Assembly (NCBI GenBank): GCA_934402375.1
Contig: CAKRUB010000006.1
Span: 1 to 64,000, forward strand
Direction of reading: 5' to 3'
DNA: 64,000 bases
Source of the DNA: an uncultured Acetatifactor sp.
GTDB lineage: Bacteria; Bacillota; Clostridia; Lachnospirales; Lachnospiraceae
Shown here one piece after another: positions 59,161 to 64,000 of the stretch. Under the pieces are notes generated by a model. The model was not told where the DNA came from and did no database searches. It saw only the letters and a program-made list of their open reading frames with translations. A program made the position numbers and the translations under genes. Within the stretch, counting starts at the first letter, position 1; the number at the start of each line of letters is the position of its first letter.

Positions 59161-60461
59161 TTACCTGATGAGCTGGCGGGAAGTACCGGTGAACTGGGCA
59201 TAGCGCTGAAGATTGAAAAAAATGATGCCTGCAAGGGAGATTTTTATGAGGATTATGCATTGCAGGTCAATATGACGCTCTCCACGGAGAATTGTGAAAA
59301 TATCAGTGCCGAAGGAGCGACGGTTGCGAACATCGGTGCGGATAAGCAGATCAGCTACACGGTTCTTCCGGGAAAAGGACTTGATGCGGAGGTGACTGCA
59401 GAGGTCAGAGACTTTGAGATGGATGCGATAGCGATCAACGGCATAAAGCTCGACCTTGACATAGAGGTCGATGACAAAGAGCTGATGGAAAAGGTCACGG
59501 AAATCATGAATGCTGCCAGAGATCTGGATGACGGTGCGGCGTCACTTCAGGCGAGCCTTTCCTATGAAAAATACATGGCATCGCTGAAGGAGGCAGGGCT
59601 CGACCTTACACAGCTTCAGACGGGAAACACGGCGGCAATACAGATGTTGACTGCGCAGATCAATGAATTGTCTGCCGCGATGGAACAGATAAAGAGCATA
59701 CCGGGATATGAGAGCGATGAGACCTGTATGGGACAGCTCGCACAGCTGGAGGCGCAGGTCCCCAGCCTGAGCAATATCGTGACACTTCTCGGCGGAAGTA
59801 ATGCCGCCATTCTCGGCACGGCACAGTATTTCGAGGCAGTGCAGGGAGGAGCGACAGAGCTGGTAAACGGTCTGGCACAGCTGGACGGCAGCTATGAACA
59901 GTTTGATGCAGCGATCGCTAATCTTGTCAATTCTGTCTCGGGCATTGCAGACAAGGTAGGTGCGCTGAAGTCGGGCGTCGATCAGCTGGCTGAGAGCTAC
60001 GGAAGTCTGAATGGGGAATCAACAGCTACACAGGCGGTGTCGGCTCCATTGCTTCCGCTTATTCGCAGATTGTCACGGCGACGGAGGCACTCGTGGAGGG
60101 CAGCGGGAAGCTGACAGAGGGTTCTGCGAGCCTGAGACAGGGAACGGCAGACCTGTATGACGGAATCATATCGCTGGATGACGGGGCGAAGGAACTGAAT
60201 GACGGAACAAAGGAGTTCCATGAAAAGACAGACGGTATGGACAGTGAGATAGAAGATAAGATTGACGATATGCTGAACACCATTTCGCGCAGCGATGCCG
60301 TGATCAGATCTTTTGTCTCCGAGAAGAATACAAATGTGGAGTCTGTGCAATTCGTGATAAAGACAGGGGCGATTGAGAAGCCGGAGGTGGTGCAGACGGT
60401 CGAAGATGAGACGCAGCAGCTGAATCTCTGGGAGAAATTTTTAAGGCTTTTCGGCAGATAA
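59161..60461 (+). pseudogene. Heptad-repeat exporter partner, 5'-deleted and frameshifted
   Basis: From about 59161 the frame reads LPDELAGSTGEL without a start codon, aligning with EEIAGKSGHV of the intact protein at 37888. It continues through the beta-rich part and a coiled-coil region to about 60035, then goes out of frame (ATQAVSAPLL). Homologous sequence resumes in another frame (SIASAYSQIVTATEALVEGS) with L-x-x-G heptads (LRQGTADLYDGIISLDDGAKEL) to the stop at 60459. The whole MMPL gene and the first ~150 codons are missing between the TetR operator and this remnant. An internal ATG could still start a 284-residue product. Confidence 0.82.
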
Positions 60462-60504
60462 AAGAAATTCTTTAACACTTTTTACTGGTAAATTGATAAA
60501 GTGC

Positions 60505-60533
60505 TTGTAAATCTCCTGTTACTGTGGTATATT
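60505..60533 (+). promoter_or_regulatory. Promoter of the NhaC gene
   Basis: TTGTAA (60505-60510), 17-bp spacer, TATATT (60528-60533). Confidence 0.6.
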
Positions 60534-60577
60534 TCTCATGAAAAAACGTAAAAGCTTGCGCGGGAAAGAGGTTTATT

Positions 60578-62212
60578 ATGAGAAAAACAAAAGAGATGAA
60601 AGCAGGCAGGTGGCTGCTTGCGCTGGCTGTCGGATGTATGATGATCATGCTTCCGGGAATCACGGCATTTGCCGAAGAGGCAGGTGAGGCGGCAGAGACG
60701 GTGTCCAGATTTTATCAGACAATCTGGTCGCTGCTGCCTCCGGTAATCGCCATAGGACTGGCACTGATTACGAAGGAGGTTTACTCGTCGCTGTTTGTGG
60801 GGGTCATTGTTGGCGGTCTGCTCTATTCCAATTTTAATTTTGAGGGCACGCTGACACATGCCTTCAACGAGGGTATTGTGGCGTCTCTGGCAGACTCCTA
60901 TAATGTCGGCATTCTGGTCTTCCTTGTCATTCTGGGAGTCATGGTGATGCTGATGAACAAGGCGGGCGGCTCCGCAGCGTTCGGAAGATGGGCGGCAAAG
61001 CGCATTAAGACGAGGGCGGGAGCACAGCTGGCAACGATAGCTCTCGGTGTACTGATTTTTATCGACGACTATTTCAACTGTTTGACGGTTGGCTCCGTCA
61101 TGCGCCCGGTCTCTGACAAGAGCAAGATTTCAAGGGCGAAGCTGGCATATCTCATTGACGCGACGGCGGCGCCGGTCTGCATTATTGCGCCGGTTTCCTC
61201 ATGGGCAGCGGCGGTTTCTTCTTATGTGGAGGACGGAAACGGTCTGTATCTCTTCATCTGTGCGATTCCGTTTAATTTCTACGCACTGCTTACGATTGTC
61301 ATGATGATATTCCTTGCGCTGACAAATCTGGACTATGGTCCGATGGCAAAGCACGAGAAAAATGCTACCGAGAAGGGAGACATTTTCTCGGGCATGAAGG
61401 AGATGGCAAATGCAGCTGCGGAGAAGGAGAATCCGAAAGGCAAAGTGATCGATCTGGTGCTTCCGATTGCGGTGCTCATTGTTGCATGTGTAATTGGTAT
61501 GATTTATTCCGGCGGATTCTTCGAGGGTGTGAACTTTGTCAAAGCCTTTTCCAACTCGGATGCGTCAGAGGGACTGATGCTGGGTTCCGCGGTCACACTC
61601 GTAATTACAATTATTTACTACCTGTTCCGCAGAGTGATGTCCTTTAAGGATATAGCGGAATGTATTCCGGAAGGCTTTAAGTCCATGGTTCCGGCGATTC
61701 TGATTCTGACGCTGGCATGGAGCTTGAAGGCTATGACAGACAGTCTTGGCGCAAATCAGTTCGTGGAGGAGGTTGTAAAGAGTTCCGCAGGCGGCTTCCA
61801 GGCATTCCTGCCCGCTATTGTGTTCCTGATCGCAACGTTCCTCGCTTTTGCAACCGGAACGAGCTGGGGAACTTTCGGCATTCTGATCCCGATCACGCTG
61901 GGAGTCTTCCCGCTGACTGACCCGCTCGGCGTTGTCTGTGTCAGCGCCTGCATGGCAGGAGCGGTCTGCGGAGACCATTGTTCGCCGATTTCCGATACGA
62001 CGATTATGGCGAGTGCCGGAGCGCAGTGCGACCATGTGACCCATGTCTCGACACAGCTGCCCTATGCGTTTACGGTTGCAGGAGTCAGCTTTGTGAGCTA
62101 TATTATTGCGGGACTGATCCCGAATGCGGTTATTGTTCTGCCGATAGCGATTGTTCTGATGATCGGCACGCTGCTTGTCACGAGAAAGCTTATGACCGGA
62201 GAGAAGGCCTGA
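60578..62212 (+). CDS. nhaC: NhaC-family Na+/H+ (or amino-acid) antiporter
   Basis: A 544-residue membrane exchanger of the ion-transporter superfamily, with about 11-12 helices. Motifs include FIDDYFNCLTVGSVMRPV, DATAAPVCIIAPVSSW and the conserved GTSWGTFGILIPI and AGAVCGDHCSPISDTT, both NhaC hallmarks. The N-terminus looks like a cleavable signal peptide (LALAVGCMMIMLPGITAFA), an addition seen in some clostridial members. Some relatives exchange malate/lactate or tyrosine/tyramine, so the cargo is not certain. GAAAGAGG precedes the start. Confidence 0.88.
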   Translation: MRKTKEMKAGRWLLALAVGCMMIMLPGITAFAEEAGEAAETVSRFYQTIWSLLPPVIAIGLALITKEVYSSLFVGVIVGGLLYSNFNFEGTLTHAFNEGIVASLADSYNVGILVFLVILGVMVMLMNKAGGSAAFGRWAAKRIKTRAGAQLATIALGVLIFIDDYFNCLTVGSVMRPVSDKSKISRAKLAYLIDATAAPVCIIAPVSSWAAAVSSYVEDGNGLYLFICAIPFNFYALLTIVMMIFLALTNLDYGPMAKHEKNATEKGDIFSGMKEMANAAAEKENPKGKVIDLVLPIAVLIVACVIGMIYSGGFFEGVNFVKAFSNSDASEGLMLGSAVTLVITIIYYLFRRVMSFKDIAECIPEGFKSMVPAILILTLAWSLKAMTDSLGANQFVEEVVKSSAGGFQAFLPAIVFLIATFLAFATGTSWGTFGILIPITLGVFPLTDPLGVVCVSACMAGAVCGDHCSPISDTTIMASAGAQCDHVTHVSTQLPYAFTVAGVSFVSYIIAGLIPNAVIVLPIAIVLMIGTLLVTRKLMTGEKA

Positions 62213-62271
62213 GTTGAACTAAAGGTGAAGTAATTGTAATAAAAATAAAGCAAATGTATAAATAATAGTTG

Positions 62272-62316
62272 AAAAAATGCTTCAGGGATGCTACACTTTC
62301 CTTGGAAGCATTTTTT
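62272..62316 (+). terminator. Terminator after nhaC
   Basis: AAAAAATGCTTC (62272-62283) pairs with GAAGCATTTTTT (62305-62316), followed by CTTTT. The rest of the gap to 62479 shows nothing recognisable. Confidence 0.85.
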
Positions 62317-62478
62317 CTTTTACACTATATGTGTCTGAAGCTCATCTGAAACATCTGAAGGAATCTATGCTTTTCAACGAATACCCATTGACAGCAGGAG
62401 ACCTTGGAGTAAAGATGTATCGGATGCCGGACAGTCTGTTCTTTATAGGTTTCCCACTTATCAGGAGAGGAGAAACCT

Positions 62479-63375
62479 ATGAACGAGAACAGAGAGTACA
62501 AAAGTGACGTGTTTTCCATGCTGATGGAAAACAAGAGCTATGCATTGGAGGTCTACAATGCGCTGAACCATTCGGATTACAGGAATCCGGAGGAGGTGGA
62601 GATCATCCGGCTGGAGCGGGGAATATCCCTGTCGATACGGAATGATGCTTCGTTTCTGATCGATATGAACATGAGCTTCTATGAACACCAGTCTACCTAC
62701 AACCCCAACATGCCGCTCAGAAGTATGATTTATTATGTAAATGCACTGGAGGACTGGCTGAAACGGAAGAACTTGGACTTATTCGGCAGAAAGCGGATAC
62801 AGATACCCACGCCGCACTTTGTGGTATTCTATAATGGAACGGAAAAGAGACCGGAATATGAGGAAATGAGACTGTCGGAGGCGTTCTGCCATAAGACGGA
62901 TGAGCCGGGGATAGAGGTAAGGTGCAGGGTCTATAACATCAATCCGGACAATAACCGGTCATTGAAGGAGAGATCTGCTGTGCTGGAGGGCTATACCTAC
63001 TTCGTGGAGAAGGTGAGAACCTACCAGAAGCGGAATGTGGGGCTGGAAGAAGCGGTGGATCGTGCGATAGAGGACTGTATCGAAAATCATGTGCTGGAGG
63101 ACTTTTTCAGAGACAGGAAGGATGAGGTGAAGAAGATGACGCATCTGGATTACACATGGGAGAAGCGGGAGCAGATGATCCGGAAGGAAGAGTTTGAAGA
63201 GGGCATTGCAGAGGGCATGGAGCGCGGCATTGCACAGGGTATTCAGCGTGGGGCTGAGCAGGAAAAGCGGAATACGGCAGCTAGAATGGTGAAGTTGCAG
63301 ATTCCCGTGGAGCAGATTGCTCAGGCGGTTGGAGAGAGCGTCGAGACCGTGGAAAACTGGCTGAAGGAAGCATAG
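62479..63375 (+). CDS. Rpn/PD-(D/E)xK nuclease-family protein (recombination-promoting nuclease type)
   Basis: A 298-residue protein of the Rpn/transposase_31-like group of PD-(D/E)xK nucleases. The core has a conserved Asp in FLIDMNMSFYEHQS with the following Glu-His-Gln in place of the usual E-x-Q, and the MPLRSMIYYVNALEDW helix that is characteristic of the family. The C-terminal third is helical with a repetitive amphipathic segment (GIAEGMERGIAQGIQRG) and ends in a small helical bundle (VEQIAQAVGESVETVENW). Such proteins often occur as many copies in clostridial genomes and can promote RecA-independent recombination. AGGAGAGGAG precedes the start. Confidence 0.87.
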   Translation: MNENREYKSDVFSMLMENKSYALEVYNALNHSDYRNPEEVEIIRLERGISLSIRNDASFLIDMNMSFYEHQSTYNPNMPLRSMIYYVNALEDWLKRKNLDLFGRKRIQIPTPHFVVFYNGTEKRPEYEEMRLSEAFCHKTDEPGIEVRCRVYNINPDNNRSLKERSAVLEGYTYFVEKVRTYQKRNVGLEEAVDRAIEDCIENHVLEDFFRDRKDEVKKMTHLDYTWEKREQMIRKEEFEEGIAEGMERGIAQGIQRGAEQEKRNTAARMVKLQIPVEQIAQAVGESVETVENWLKEA

Positions 63376-63407
63376 GCGATAAAAATTGATTCCAAAAACA
63401 ATTTTAG

Positions 63408-63436
63408 GGGCAGCGTCAGAAAGGCGGTGCCCTTTT
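63408..63436 (+). terminator. Weak terminator before hisS
   Basis: GGGCA (63408-63412) pairs with TGCCC (63428-63432), then TTTT. The stem is short. Confidence 0.45.
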
Positions 63437-63462
63437 CTGAAATAGGAAACAAAAGCAAAATA

Positions 63463-63491
63463 TTGACAGGCACCGAGAAAGAAAGTATCAT
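63463..63491 (+). promoter_or_regulatory. hisS promoter
   Basis: TTGACA (63463-63468), 17-bp spacer, TATCAT (63486-63491). The 40-bp leader is too short for a T-box. Confidence 0.85.
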
Positions 63492-63532
63492 AGTATAGAT
63501 AAAATCATAACGATTCAGAAGTGAGGAAGAAT

Positions 63533-64000
63533 ATGGCACTGAGTAAGAAGCCTGTGACAGGCATGAGGGATATTCTGCCGGAGGAGATGCAGATCAGGGA
63601 TTATGTGATCAGCGTCATCAAGGAGACCTACGGCAAATTCGGGTTTACCTCCATTGAGACGCCCTGTGTGGAGAACATTGCAAACCTGACCAACAAGCAG
63701 GGCGGAGACAATGAAAAGCTGATCTTCAAGATTTTAAAGAGGGGCGAGAAGCTGAATGTCGCTGAGGCGACGACGGAGGAGAGCGTTGTGGACAGTGGGC
63801 TGCGGTATGATCTGACAGTGCCGCTGGTTCGCTATTACTCCAACAATGCTGCTAATCTGCCCTCGCCGTTCAAGGCGCTGCAGATGGGAAATGTCTGGCG
63901 TGCCGACCGCCCACAGAGGGGACGCTACCGCCAGTTCATGCAGTGCGATATTGATATTTTCGGCGAGCCGACCAATCTTGCGGAAATCGAGCTGATCCTT
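63533..64000 (+). CDS. hisS: Histidyl-tRNA synthetase, N-terminal part (3' truncated by window)
   Basis: Charges tRNA-His with histidine. The 156 visible residues include KPVTGMRDILPEEM (start of the class II fold), motif 1 region (YGKFGFTSIETP), the histidine-loop GLRYDLTVPLVRY and motif 2 (QMGNVWRADRPQRGRYRQF). GTGAGGAAG precedes the ATG at 63533. The gene has its own consensus promoter. Confidence 0.97.
   Translation, partial: MALSKKPVTGMRDILPEEMQIRDYVISVIKETYGKFGFTSIETPCVENIANLTNKQGGDNEKLIFKILKRGEKLNVAEATTEESVVDSGLRYDLTVPLVRYYSNNAANLPSPFKALQMGNVWRADRPQRGRYRQFMQCDIDIFGEPTNLAEIELIL

Noticed and set aside
60093..60461. Independent 122-residue heptad-repeat gene
   Set aside because: It continues the upstream remnant after a frameshift and has no ribosome site.
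62277..62507. Possible 76-residue gene before the Rpn-type nuclease
   Set aside because: Starts within the nhaC terminator and overlaps the true start of the next gene; no ribosome site.
1..64000. CRISPR arrays, complete insertion sequences, prophage or integrase genes
   Set aside because: No regularly spaced direct repeats, cas genes, transposase with inverted ends, or phage structural genes were seen on either strand.

Overview
The window looks like a chromosomal piece of a strictly anaerobic, Gram-positive gut or rumen clostridium, most likely Lachnospiraceae. The reasons are two class III (glycyl-radical) ribonucleotide reductases and no oxygen-dependent one, strong AGGAGG ribosome sites, lipobox and sortase-type sorting signals, DUF4317/DUF5685 genes, MMPL plus heptad-repeat exporter pairs, and a large polysaccharide-degrading repertoire. 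The base composition is mid-GC except for an AT-rich insert at about 53.0-56.0 kb. No rRNA, tRNA, CRISPR array or complete insertion sequence was found.

Layout. 0-1.2 kb: 3' end of a repeat-containing cell-wall protein. 1.3-7.1 kb: plant-fibre locus (AraC regulator, GH10 xylanase lipoprotein, GH43 xylosidase, cytoplasmic GH9 glucanase). 7.2-10.7 kb: DUF4317 protein, MscL with a zinc-ribbon tail, TPR lipoprotein, small XRE regulator. 11.0-16.8 kb: redoxin-tailed NrdD, PyrF, a response regulator, a ThrH-like phosphatase and an APH-fold kinase. 16.9-19.0 kb: TetR gene with clear operators followed by collapsed transporter genes. 19.3-26.8 kb: starch/maltodextrin locus (solute-binding protein, two permeases, pullulanase, alpha-amylase lipoprotein). 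26.9-29.0 kb: a decayed pair of ABC exporter genes. 29.2-31.3 kb: zinc-ribbon membrane protein, DUF5685, DnaJ-like protein. 31.7-34.4 kb: NrdD-NrdG. 34.4-40.2 kb: DtxR- and TetR-type regulators, MMPL transporter and heptad-repeat partner. 40.3-44.4 kb: Fur-controlled FeoA-FeoA-FeoB-FeoB-associated peptide and an atypical Fur. 44.5-49.7 kb: MATE pump, Schlafen/AlbA-type ATP-binding protein, small proteins, 5'-nucleotidase. 49.7-52.0 kb: AraC and GH27 alpha-galactosidase. 52.1-56.0 kb: lipoproteins, acetyltransferase and a possible peptide-signalling locus. 56.0-60.5 kb: large solute-binding-like lipoprotein, TetR, broken heptad-repeat gene. 60.6-64.0 kb: NhaC antiporter, Rpn-type nuclease, start of hisS.

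The most interesting signals lie between or inside genes. A family of three-hairpin leader elements ends exactly at the ribosome site of at least three unrelated genes, with a shorter fourth copy. A long inverted-repeat family occurs at 9.1 and 43.7 kb. An 11-bp tandem repeat inside the ATP-binding protein gene (47.27-47.32 kb) looks able to switch its C-terminal domain on and off. An XRE-TPR regulator, a small exported peptide and a nine-cysteine secreted protein sit together in the AT-rich insert. Paired NrdR-like boxes precede the first class III reductase and, less clearly, the second. Three loci (17.7-19.0, 26.9-29.0, 59.2-60.5 kb) carry exporter genes decayed by internal deletions. All readings are by eye; no search was run.
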